From NCBI GenBank assembly GCA_013416795.1, contig RQSC01000005.1:163878-192521 (forward strand): DNA of 28,644 nt, written 5' to 3'. Below the pieces are notes generated by a model that was given only the letters and a program-made list of their open reading frames with translations, made no database searches and was not told where the DNA came from. How positions within the stretch are numbered: position 1 is the stretch's first letter; every line of letters begins with the position of its first letter. The stretch is from Prasinococcaceae sp. CCMP 1430 (taxonomy: Eukaryota > Prasinodermophyta > Palmophyllophyceae > Prasinococcales > Prasinococcaceae). Both the position numbers and the translations under genes were made by a program. This document shows, piece by piece, positions 15,790-24,648 of this stretch.

Positions 15790-18234
15790 ATGCCGGATGT
15801 GGTGGTGCTGGACGACAGCAGCGACGACGAGGTCGTGCATGACGCCTCCGCTGCCGCACCACCTGCGAAGCGCTCGCAGCGCGGCGGGCGTACCGTAGGC
15901 GCGGGCGGGGGCACCGCCGTGGCTGCGGCTTCGGGCGCTGGCGCCTCAGCGATTGTCATAATCGACGACGACGACGACGGCGACGACAATTGCGGGATGG
16001 CCCCTGGGGGGCGGCGCACGAGCAGTGGCGGCAGTGGCGGCGGGGGCGAAGCGAGTGCGGGAGCGAACGCGCGATGCGGCACCGGTGCTGCCCGTCAAAC
16101 GCCATGCGCCGCCTGCGGTGCCTTGGACGTGTGCTACAAGTTCCGTGGTTGCAAGCAGGGTCACTCGTGCTGCGCCATCTGCTCGCTCGGCGCACTCAAA
16201 GGGCAGATAGAGGGCTTGACGAGTGCAGGTGAGGTCGATGGCCTCGACGACATCCTAGGCGGTACCAAGCCACTTTTGAGGTGTCCTGTCGAGGGATGCG
16301 CCGGGGTGGCGTGTGCTGCTGATGTGGCTGCTGTGCTTCCTGCGCTTGCATTGCGCGACTTGGACGTGTGGCTGCTCAAGAACGCCGCACCCGTCCTCTC
16401 GGCGTCGAAAGTGGCTTGTTACTGCTTTGCCCTCGAGGCTGTGTGCGGCACCGGTGCTGTCATGAGCGGTACGAGCAGTGAGCTGCCATCCGCGCCGCAG
16501 CAGAGCGCCCCGGCCGGCGCGGCGGGCGACGGCAAAAGCAAGGGCAAGGCCAAGGCCAAGGCCAGCGGGGGCAAGGCTAAGGGGAAGCTGGCGGCTGCTG
16601 CGAGCGCCGGTCACCCACCCTTTGATGTCAATGGCATGTGGGCGGCGATGTTCGGTTTCGCATCCGGTGGCGCGCACCCGCATGATCCCGTGGATGGCAC
16701 TGGGTACGGCGGCAGCAGCCGCGAGACGTGCATGGGCAGCTCCGCGACGAAAAAGGCCGCCGAGCGTGCGAGGCGCGACCAGAACAAGTCTGACAAGGAA
16801 GCCGCCAAGGTGGCTACCCAGCTTGCCAGGGCGATGGAGGACCCATCGCGCGCCACCCGGAGAGAGTGGGCGAGCATTGCGGCGCACTGCGAGGCTGCAG
16901 CTGTGCGGCTTTGCGCGGCACCTGCGCTCGCCAAGCTCCTTGCGGATTGCTCGCTCATGGAAATTGCAGCTGGGCGGCGCGACGCGGTGGTGGCCGCCCT
17001 GCGTGTCTGCGACGCGGCCTGCGCCGACCCTGTGCACGTGCGATCGGTGGTGTGGCCTGTTGCTCGCGAAGGCGACGCTGTCAAGCCCTCGCGAGCACTG
17101 CTTGAGCACCTGCGCGTGCTGTCAGCGGCCGCCAAGGTCTTGCGTGACAACATGTCCGCTGCGGCCGTGGACAAAACCCTCACGGCGCTTGTCACGCCCG
17201 CCGCGCAGGCTGCTGAGAGTGCAGAGGCCGCCGAGCGTCGCTGGCGCGAAGAGGATGGTGCCCTCAGCTCTGAGCTCGCGACCGCGGGGCCCCAGCGCAA
17301 GCGCAAGCGCGCTCGCGATGACGAAGCCAAAGATGAGGCGTACAAGCAGGCGCTCGCGTCCTCGCAGTTCGAGCAGGTGCCTCTCATCAAGGGTCACTCG
17401 TTCCAGGCAGAGCTGCAAGCCCACAAGCCACGCGGCGGCGGTGGATCGGAGACGGAACGCAAGCGTCAGGCGCGTCTCGCAAAGGAGGTTGCGGCGCTGG
17501 CTACGGGCCTTCCGCTCGAGCGACGCTCGGGAATCTTCCTCCGCGTCGACGAGAACCGTCTCGACTGCCTACGCGCACTCATCATCCCGGCACCAGACAC
17601 TCCGTATGCGTTCGGGTACTTCTTGTTTGACATCGCGCTGCCTGCGGACTATCCGTACAATCCGCCCAAGGTCAAGCTGCTGACCACCGGCGGTGGGCGC
17701 TGGCGGCCGAATCCCAACCTGTATGCTGACGGCAAGGTGTGCCTCAGTCTGCTCGGAACGTGGGAGGGACCCAAGTGGGATCCGAAGTACTCTACGCTGC
17801 TGCAGGTGCTGATCTCCATTCAGAGCCTGATATTCGTCGAGCAGCCCTACTTCAACGAGCCGGGCTTCGAAAGCATGTCCGCGACCAAGGATGGCCAAGC
17901 CGAGGGCGATGCGTACGTGCGCGCGCAGCGTGTGAGCTCCCTGCGGCATGCAGTGCTTCCCGCGCTGCAGAAGCCACCCAAGCATTTCGAGAAGGTCGTC
18001 AAGGAGCATGCCAAGCGGAACTACGGCGAGATGCGCCGCACGCTGGAGACATGGTGCAAGGAGGGTGCCGAGGCGGCTGAATCGGGTGCCCGATGGGGCA
18101 AGCGAGGAGGTGGCAGCGCGCTCGCGCTGCTCGGAGGTTCCAACCCGTTCGGCTCTGAGGACGAGTTCGCCGAGAGCATCGTAGCGCTCTCGAAGAGCAT
18201 CACGAGCGCCCTGGACGCGTACATTGCGGGCTGA
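15790..18234 (+). CDS. UBE2O/BIRC6-class ubiquitin-conjugating enzyme with tandem SIMs and RING-like domain
   Basis: Single exon, 814 aa from the ATG at 15790. Two SUMO-interacting motifs lie at the N-terminus, each a hydrophobic core followed by an acidic run: VVVLDDSSDDE (core 4-7) and IVIIDDDDD (core 55-58). A RING-like cysteine cluster follows: C106-x2-C109, C121, H125, C128, C131, then C165-x4-C170. The middle (about 185-540) is a Lys/Ala-rich and helical spacer. The UBC fold spans about 557-720, with RRSGIFLRVDENRLDCLRAL, FDIALPADYPYNPPKVKLLT, RPNPNLYADGKVCLSLLGTW (catalytic C651) and LLQVLISIQSLIFVEQPYFN. That block is the signature of the large E2s UBE2O and BIRC6, which combine E2 and E3 activity. 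A helical tail follows. Likely a SUMO-directed E2/E3 acting in the nucleus (inference). The frame is open upstream only from a GTG. Confidence 0.88.
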   Translation: MPDVVVLDDSSDDEVVHDASAAAPPAKRSQRGGRTVGAGGGTAVAAASGAGASAIVIIDDDDDGDDNCGMAPGGRRTSSGGSGGGGEASAGANARCGTGAARQTPCAACGALDVCYKFRGCKQGHSCCAICSLGALKGQIEGLTSAGEVDGLDDILGGTKPLLRCPVEGCAGVACAADVAAVLPALALRDLDVWLLKNAAPVLSASKVACYCFALEAVCGTGAVMSGTSSELPSAPQQSAPAGAAGDGKSKGKAKAKASGGKAKGKLAAAASAGHPPFDVNGMWAAMFGFASGGAHPHDPVDGTGYGGSSRETCMGSSATKKAAERARRDQNKSDKEAAKVATQLARAMEDPSRATRREWASIAAHCEAAAVRLCAAPALAKLLADCSLMEIAAGRRDAVVAALRVCDAACADPVHVRSVVWPVAREGDAVKPSRALLEHLRVLSAAAKVLRDNMSAAAVDKTLTALVTPAAQAAESAEAAERRWREEDGALSSELATAGPQRKRKRARDDEAKDEAYKQALASSQFEQVPLIKGHSFQAELQAHKPRGGGGSETERKRQARLAKEVAALATGLPLERRSGIFLRVDENRLDCLRALIIPAPDTPYAFGYFLFDIALPADYPYNPPKVKLLTTGGGRWRPNPNLYADGKVCLSLLGTWEGPKWDPKYSTLLQVLISIQSLIFVEQPYFNEPGFESMSATKDGQAEGDAYVRAQRVSSLRHAVLPALQKPPKHFEKVVKEHAKRNYGEMRRTLETWCKEGAEAAESGARWGKRGGGSALALLGGSNPFGSEDEFAESIVALSKSITSALDAYIAG

Positions 18235-18435
18235 GCAGGCCGTCCGTGTTGCGGCGCCTCCCTGTAATGCTTCACTCTTGGGGCCGTGTGTACCCCCCCC
18301 CAAAAAGAGCGCCCAGACGGATTTTTGCGGAAGCGCCCCCGCGCGGCGCCAGCTTGGAGGCAGCGCGTCGGGGGCGCGCGCGCGCCACAACGCGCACGCG
18401 GCGCGGCGCGCGGGAGGTTGGAGGGGCCTGCCCGC

Positions 18436-19927
18436 ATGGCGGCGCGTTCGGATTTTGAGAGAGGGAGAGGGCGCGCGCCCGTGCGTGGGTGCCCCACGCT
18501 TCTGGTTGCGCTCCTCGCGGCGCTACTTGTGCTGCTGCTGCCGCGCGGGGGGTGCGCGGGCGCGTACCCGCCGGTCGTGCTCGTACCCGGCGCGGGCGGG
18601 ACGTACCTGCAAGCGCGGTGGAACAAGACGAGCGTGCCCGCCCCGTGGTGCACACGCATACAGCGCGAGTGGACGGACGTGTGGCTCGCCCTGGACTCTT
18701 TCTTTGTTCCCGGCGGCATCACCTGCTGGTCGCAAAACTTCCGCCTGGTGAACTGGGCCAATGGCACGTCCACAAATATGCCGGGCGTTGAGGTCCGGGT
18801 TGGCTACACGGGCCGCGATAAGTCCTTCGGTGCGCTAGAGCCTGTGCTGTGCATCGATCCCAGCCTATGCAGGGAAACGGGCTACTTCGCCGAGCTGGCC
18901 AGAGCACTTCAGGAACGCGCGGGCCTCGCGCCGGGCGAGACGCTGCTTGCAGCCCCGTACGACCACAGGTACGCGACGGACGCGGATGCGGGGCCGAACG
19001 CAGACTGGGAGGTCAATCTGACTGCGCTGGTGGAGCGTGCGAGTCAGAGCCGCGGTGGGGCGGCGCAGAGGGTGGTGCTGGTGTCTCACTCCTTGGGGGG
19101 GCTGGCTGTCTTGCACTGGCTCCAGAATCGCACCCAGGCGTGGAAAGACGCATACCTCGGCTCGTGGGTAGCCATCAGCGCTCCCTTCGGCGGGTCTGCC
19201 AAGGTTTTCAGAATGCTCGCCAGCGGCGACTCGGACCTCGTGCCAGGCGTGCCGAGCCTCTCGGTGCGCGACGAGCAGCGGACGGCCGAGGCAGAGCACT
19301 GGCTGCTGCCGCGCCCGGAGGCGTATGGAACCAAGGTATGCGGCGATGGGCGAGAGGCAATCGGTGTGCTTCGCTCGCTCGCGCGTTCTCGCCGCAGCGC
19401 TGACCTCGCTGACGCTCATCGCGCGGATGCGCGCCCGCGCGCGCCTCCGCACTGACGACTGCAAGACGGTGCTCACCGGCCCGGACGGCACCAATTACAC
19501 CACGAGCTATGCTGACAAGCGAAGGTTGTTCGACGCACTGGGGCTTGGCAATGGCTTTGTCGCTGTGCACGAGCGCGTCTCGCGTCTGCTCGACCTCGAA
19601 ACTCCGCCGGGCGTCCGTCTGCTCGCGCTGGCGGGTGCCGACCTGAAAACCGAGCAGTCTTACGACTACCGTGGCTCTTCAAAAGGGTGGGATGCGCAGC
19701 CGGCAATGACTTACAATGTCGGCGATAGCGTTGTTAGCTCTGCGTCTTTGCGGCTTTGCAAGCAGTGGCCGAATGTCACATACATCGAGTACGCTGGCGT
19801 TGACCACACGGCCCTGCTCCAGGATGAGTTCGTGTTCCGCAAGATCCTCAGCGAGCTAGCGCATGTGGCAACACACACGGGATGCCACTCCGCCCGCTTG
19901 GACGGTGCCGCGAGCGCAGAATGCTAG
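18436..19927 (+). CDS. LCAT/PLA2G15-like secreted or lumenal lipase/acyltransferase, 2 exons
   Basis: Exons 18436-19335 and 19466-19927 give 453 aa. The donor is AAG|GTATGC; the acceptor at 19464-19465 was chosen by phase and because it rebuilds the family's region with the NYT glycosylation site (YGTK then TVLTGPDGTNYTT). A signal peptide is clear (LLVALLAALLVLLLP), followed by PPVVLVPGAGGTYLQARW. The nucleophile Ser219 is in VSHSLGGLAV, Asp387 in NVGDSVVSSASL and His414 in AGVDHTALL, completing the alpha/beta-hydrolase triad. Several N-glycosylation sequons (NKT, NGT, NLT, NRT, NYT, NVT) support passage through the ER. The family moves acyl groups from phospholipids to sterols, diacylglycerol or water; which applies here cannot be read from sequence. 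The usual GHSxGG is SHSLGG. The gene follows the E2 gene by 200 bp on the same strand and converges on the oxidoreductase gene. Confidence 0.85.
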
Positions 19928-20093
19928 CAGTCGTACGAAGCGCGCCAAGGAATGAAGGCCCAGCGCCCTTCGCGCCACAGCGAGCGCGGGTCCGTAAGTT
20001 CGTGCGACACAGCACAGTGGATCTTGTACTCTTGAGGTAGACTGCTGTAGACTACTTCGACGTATATTATTTCTAGAAGGCAGCGCCCTCCTC

Positions 20094-21522
20094 TCAGTCA
20101 AGCACGTGCTCTCGCGCGAGCGCGTCGGCCTGCACTTGCGTGGCAGCTTGTGCCGCGAGGACGATCTTCCCCACCACGTTGCCGCCACGTAGGTGCGCGT
20201 GCGCGCCGTTCAACCCCTCCTCGCTGAGCGAGAAGACAGAGTCGACCACTGCTTGGTACTCACCGTCCGCCAAGCGTGGGCAAATGTGCGCTGCGACCTC
20301 ACGCACAAGGCGCGCCTTGTAGCCTGCGTCGCGGCTACGCAACGTGGAAAATAGTATCGATGCACGCTTCGCCAGCAAGGCACCCCCGATGAGCTCGCTG
20401 TGCGGGGGAGACATTTAGGAACGGGGCGAGGGTCAGCTCGTTCCAGTTCGCACGCGCTGCGTCCCGAAGAAGGCGAACGGCGCACGCGATCTCACCTCGC
20501 CGGAGATGCGCCTTTTCCTGCGCCGCCCATGAAACCATACACGACCCAACGGCCGTCCTTGGCCAACGCAGCACTATTCGCGCTCGAGGCTGCGGCGCCC
20601 ACGCAGTCGAGGATGACATCGGCGCCCCTGCGGCCCACAGCGTCGAGGAGCTCCCTGTAGGCGTCGCCTTTAAGTATGAAAGTCGCGTCAATCAGTCAGA
20701 GCAAGTCAAGTTCACTCGTGCGTGCGCCCGGCACACATCTCGTGAGCTCCGTTTTGCGCTCGCGACGCCCCACACACCTCGGCTATCGTCCAGGCCTCGT
20801 GAGGGCGCCACGTGCGTGGCGCCGAGCTCCACGCATGCTCGCCTGCGCTCGGCACTCGACGCGGTGGCCACGACGCGCGCAGCACCTGCGCCGCGTGCCA
20901 GCTGCACCGCAGCGGTGCCCACACCGCTCGCACCCGCGTGCACGAGCACCGTGTCGCCCTGTCGAACCTGCCCAACCCAGCGCAGGAGCTGGTGTGCTGC
21001 GCACCACGCCTCGGGCACGGCGCCTGCCTCGGCCCAGGTGAGCGCGCGTGCGTGCTCGCCACTGCCGCCCGTGACGGCTCGAAGGTCGATGCATTGGGCT
21101 GCGGGCACGCGCACAAACTCTGCGTACCCACCCCCGTCCAACAAAGCTGCGACTGGCGTGCCGACCGATAGCGACCCCGCAGTCCGCGCGACGGTGCCTG
21201 CAGCCTCGACGCCCAGGATGTCACTCGCACCCGCCGGCACCGGGTAGCGCCCTGCCCGCTGCAGCAGGTCCAGCCGGTTGACGCCAGCCGCGTGCACGTG
21301 CACCTCGACCTCCCCCGGCGCGAGCGGTGCGGCTGATCGCCGCGCTCCCTCCACGCGCATGCGCGGCGCGTCCCTCGTCGTGTCGGTGCCCACGCCCGGA
21401 CACGGCGGCCACGCCGCCCGCATCTCCACCTCCCCGCCAGCCGTGCCGCTGCAGGCGTAGGCGCGCGCGGCGCGCGCAGCCGCGCGCGCGCGGCGCACTG
21501 CCGCCGTCACTGCCGCCCTCAT
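20094..21522 (-). CDS. TP53I3: PIG3 (TP53I3)-type NADPH quinone oxidoreductase, 3 exons
   Basis: Exons 21522-20778, 20667-20496 and 20397-20094 give 406 aa, with introns of 110 and 98 bp (donors GAG|GTGTGTG and GAG|GTGAGAT). Medium-chain dehydrogenase features occur in order: VHAAGVNRLDLLQRAGRYP, ILGVEAAGTV, the nucleotide-binding HAGASGVGTAAVQLARGAGA near 190, ADVILDCVGAAASSANSAAL, DGRWVVYGFMGGAG, and LRSRDAGYKARLVREV near 320. The first block and the GFMGG and LRSRD segments match the PIG3 subfamily more than zeta-crystallin. Such enzymes reduce quinones with NADPH and are linked to redox stress. The first 35 residues (MRAAVTAAVRRARAAARAAR) form a basic, Ala-rich presequence suggesting an organelle; a shorter start at the Met before AAWPPCPG is possible. 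Subfamily placement is from memory of the animal sequence. Confidence 0.88.
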
Positions 21523-22075
21523 CGGCGACCTCGGATGGCTCCTCCGACGTTCTTAGGCGGGCGGGAGGGGAGATGAAGGCGGGAGGGGGGCTGGAGGGGC
21601 TGCGCACCGGCTGCATGCGCCGAGCGCGGTGTGGTGTCTGTGCTGCACCAACGTCTGAGGGCACTTAACTGTCATGCGGGGCTCGGGTCGTCCGTCAAAA
21701 CCGAAACGCTGTGGATGCATTCGTTTGAAGCGTGTCCAAACACCCATATATTGGGTTTTACATGAAAGGGTTTATAGCGCATGTGAGAGCGTTCGTGCCA
21801 GCAGGCGGCAGCGTGCTCACGCGATCCTCGGGGCACATGCGAGCGCGGTGCGCTGGGTTCTAGCTAGGCGACCCGCCCCGGGTGCTGCTGCCATCGCTCA
21901 CCGGGCACACCTCGCGGCCATTTCGTGAGAGAAGCGAGTGCAGGCAAGGAAAGAGCTCTGACATATTATGATACTGTGCGGTGGCTTGTCTGGCTACATG
22001 GTGAGGCCCGCGCGCTTAGCGTGCGCGGGCTGGAGGAGTGCGTATTGAAGCGGACCCTTCACGGCATGTGCCACT
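21523..22075. other. Intergenic, 553 bp, no gene seen
   Basis: This lies between two minus-strand genes and should contain the oxidoreductase promoter and the 3' end of the 22076-22784 gene. It has a locally AT-rich patch around 21735-21780 (CCCATATATTGGGTTTTACA), unusual against the GC-rich background and a possible core-promoter or transcript-end element. No open frame shows family similarity or biased composition. Confidence 0.4.
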
Positions 22076-22784
22076 CTAGTTGAAGGCGTCCTTACCCGTC
22101 TTGAGGTTTCGTTGCTCCTTGCCCGCCTTGCGGCGCTCCTCGAATTCTCGCCGCTGGAAAGTACCGAACGACACGTCGTTGCCAGCGGCGAAGCGCTGCA
22201 GATTGAGGCGCATCTGCGCGGCACACATCAGGCGTGCACATACGCCAGACTCGCCGCCGTCGAATGCCTTCTCAAAGACGAGGCCGCGCTCGAGGCCGTC
22301 GCGCAAGGACTGCTTGGCCATCTGCGTGCACGTGCGCCAGCGCATGACAGCGGTCGCGAGCACGCGCGCGTCAGCGCACTCGCACTGACCGACGCTGAGA
22401 AACGAGCGGCGGGCCGACTGAACGCACCTCCAGGTCGCCGAAGGAGGCGTAACAGCACATCGCCCCCCACAAGCACTGAACCGCCGCGGCGTTCGTCTCC
22501 TCGGTGGGCCCCGTCTGCCGCTCCACGTCGATCACGCGCTCGTACGTCGCGGTGAAGACGTTGAGGGCCACGCTGCGGTCTCGCTCGACGTTGTGCAGCC
22601 TAATACCAGTCGCGACCGCCTCGTCCAGCGTCGCGCCTTCCTCAATAGGCTCGAGCTTGGACTGGAGCATTGCCAGGTTGTCCTTCACGCCCGACACGAA
22701 GCTCGAGAGGAGCTTCGCCGCATCGCCCACGCCGCCGCCCCCACCGCCGCCGCCGCCGCCGCTGCCGCGGGCTGCCACCGCCAT
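22076..22784 (-). CDS. Unrecognised helical protein, 2 exons
   Basis: Exons 22784-22428 and 22384-22076 give 221 aa. After a Gly run at the N-terminus (about residues 8-18) the protein is mostly predicted helix: LLSSFVSGVKDNLAMLQSKL, ATGIRLHNVERDRSVALNVF, VQCLWGAMCCYASFGDLE, then across the junction ADARVLATAVMRWRTCTQMA and RLMCAAQMRLNLQRFAAGND, ending in a basic tail (FEERRKAGKEQRNLKTGKDA). Composition is far from the Arg/Ala-rich shadows, so it is real, but I do not recognise the family. No signal peptide, membrane helix or catalytic motif is visible; a BAR-like or coiled-coil role is only a guess. The intron is 43 bp (49 bp with the alternative acceptor at 22379), much shorter than others here. 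It is divergent from the DUF760 gene. Confidence 0.66.
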
Positions 22785-23395
22785 CGCGCCCCCTCCCGCC
22801 CGCGCCGCCCCCGCGCCCCCTCAGCCCGCGCGCGCACGCGCTCGCTGTGACGCCGCCACACGCCGCACACAAGGCCTGCAGGCCCTTCTTATCCACCCCC
22901 GCCGGTTGGCGATTGCGCGCCGAAGCGCGGAACCGGACACCCGCGGGCAGGGACGCCGCGTGCAATGCGTCACTCACGTACAGTAGCAAATGTACCCACG
23001 GGAAACTACTCGACGTAGGCTTGACTCACTTCCTTTTTTCTTTTTTTTTATTTCAAAAGAAATGCATCGAAAGACAGCGCATGGAGACCCAGCTGGTGCT
23101 GCTGTGTTGGTAGGGACGCGCTCGGAAGCGGGGCTTTTTTCGGGTGGCGAGCGGGCTGCGAAAAAACCGGAGTGATGAGGGCTGCAAGGGGGTGACTCAG
23201 TCAGGAGCGACTCAAACGGAGGCAGGCAAAAAAAAAAAAAAAAGTGGGCGAGTGCACGCGTTCGTGCGCGCTCGCCCACACATCGCGCGCGAGGGCGCGG
23301 AGGTAGTAGCCGGGGGCTGGGGGCTTGGAGTGGACGCCGGCGCGGGCGGGGCGGCCGGCAGCGGCGATGCGGCGGCGCGCGCCGCAAGGAGGGAA
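22785..23395. promoter_or_regulatory. Shared divergent promoter region, unknown helical protein / DUF760
   Basis: In 611 bp there is no supported coding sequence. It contains a T-rich tract (about 23031-23052) and, 180 bp on, an A-run (about 23228-23243), both rare in this GC-rich DNA and able to exclude nucleosomes. If the DUF760 protein has a transit peptide, its first exon must lie here; I could not place it. Confidence 0.45.
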
Positions 23396-24586
23396 ATGCT
23401 GATGCGCTACGTGCGCGAGGTGGACATCGACGTGCTGGAGGCCTTCAGCGAGGCCGCGCCAGCCTCCGTCGTGGAGGCCATGCGCACCACCGTGGCCAAC
23501 ATGCTCGGCACCCTGCCGCCAGCGTTCTTCGACGTGCGCGTCGCGACCGTCGCGGAGAACCTCGCGCAGGTCATGTTCTCCGTGATGATGACCGGCTACA
23601 TGTTCCGCAACGCGCAGTACCGAGTGGAGCTCTCCAAGTCTGTGGTTGGGGTCCTCCCGGAGTCGCAGGGCCGCTCCCGGGTGCAGACCACGCCGGGCGA
23701 GCCGGGCGAGTCCAGCCCTGGCAGCGCCTCCGCCGCAGCGCAGTCCGCATACGCTCCGGGGGCGCAGAAACAGGGCATCGAGGGCGACGTGCTGCGCTGG
23801 AACCTCGAGCACGAGCGCGCGGAGGCGATGTCAGCGGAGGAGTACATCCACCTCCTCGAGGCTGAGGTGCGTGCGACGCCGCGATGACGCCAGCGCGTGC
23901 TTGCGCTCGCGTGCGCGAAAGCTCCCTCTCTCTGACGGCAGCATCTGCGACGCGGCTGCGCGTGGCTGCTCGCGCTACAGGTGGCCGCCTTGCAGCGCGA
24001 GGTGGAGGAAGGGCGCCAGCAGGCGCTGCGCAACTCGCGCTCACAGCGGGCGCTCTCGAGCGGCGGCGCCGGCGCGGCGGCCGCAGCAGCCGCGGGTGTC
24101 GTCGATGTCTTCCAGTCGCCCTCGCCAGGGGTCAACGACATCATCGAGTACCTGCAGTCGCTCGAGCCCGCTGGCGTGCAGGAGCTCACGGCCGGCGCGA
24201 GTGACGAGGTGCTAGGAGCGATGAACATCTTCGTGCAGCGACTGCTCGAGACGACGGCACCGGCGGCGTCGGCCGCAGCGGCGGCTGGCGGTGGCCTCGA
24301 TCCGGGCGAGACGCTTGAAACGTCTGCGACCGACCTCGCCAAGCTGCTCTACTGGCTCATGATTGTCGGGTGCGTGCCGGTGCAAGCGTTTCGGCGCGAT
24401 GCAGCCCGCGCGCGGCCGCCCTCGCCTCCCGCTTCTCCCGTCCCTTCGCGCTGACACTCGCGCGCTCGCAGGTACGGCCTGCGCACCATGGAGGTGCGGC
24501 TCGACATGGACAAGCTGGTCGGGGCGCCTGACGGCGGCGGAGGAGGGGGCGGCGATGGCTGGGGTGGTGCACTGCCGGGGGTTTGA
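23396..24586 (+). CDS. DUF760 plastid protein, 3 exons
   Basis: Exons 23396-23866, 23981-24369 and 24472-24586 give 324 aa; introns are 114 and 102 bp, both with GTGCGTG donors. The N-terminal half has MRYVREVDIDVLEAFSEAAP, ANMLGTLPPAFFDVRVATVA and NLAQVMFSVMMTGYMFRNAQ, typical of plant and algal DUF760 proteins. A linker with an AEEYIHLLEAEVAALQREVE coiled coil follows. The C-terminal half repeats the fold: IIEYLQSLEPAGVQELT, then DLAKLLYWLMIVGYGLRTME, the latter rebuilt exactly by the second splice. DUF760 proteins are found in chloroplasts; their biochemical role is not established. The chosen ATG gives no transit peptide, and the frame upstream is open without another ATG, so an upstream exon is likely missing. 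The stop lies 62 bp from that of the convergent E-Syt gene. Confidence 0.84.
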
Positions 24587-24648
24587 GACAGTCAGCGCCT
24601 ATAATATCTCGCTTCTTATACAACAACGTGAGGCGGCGTGCCGCCGTA

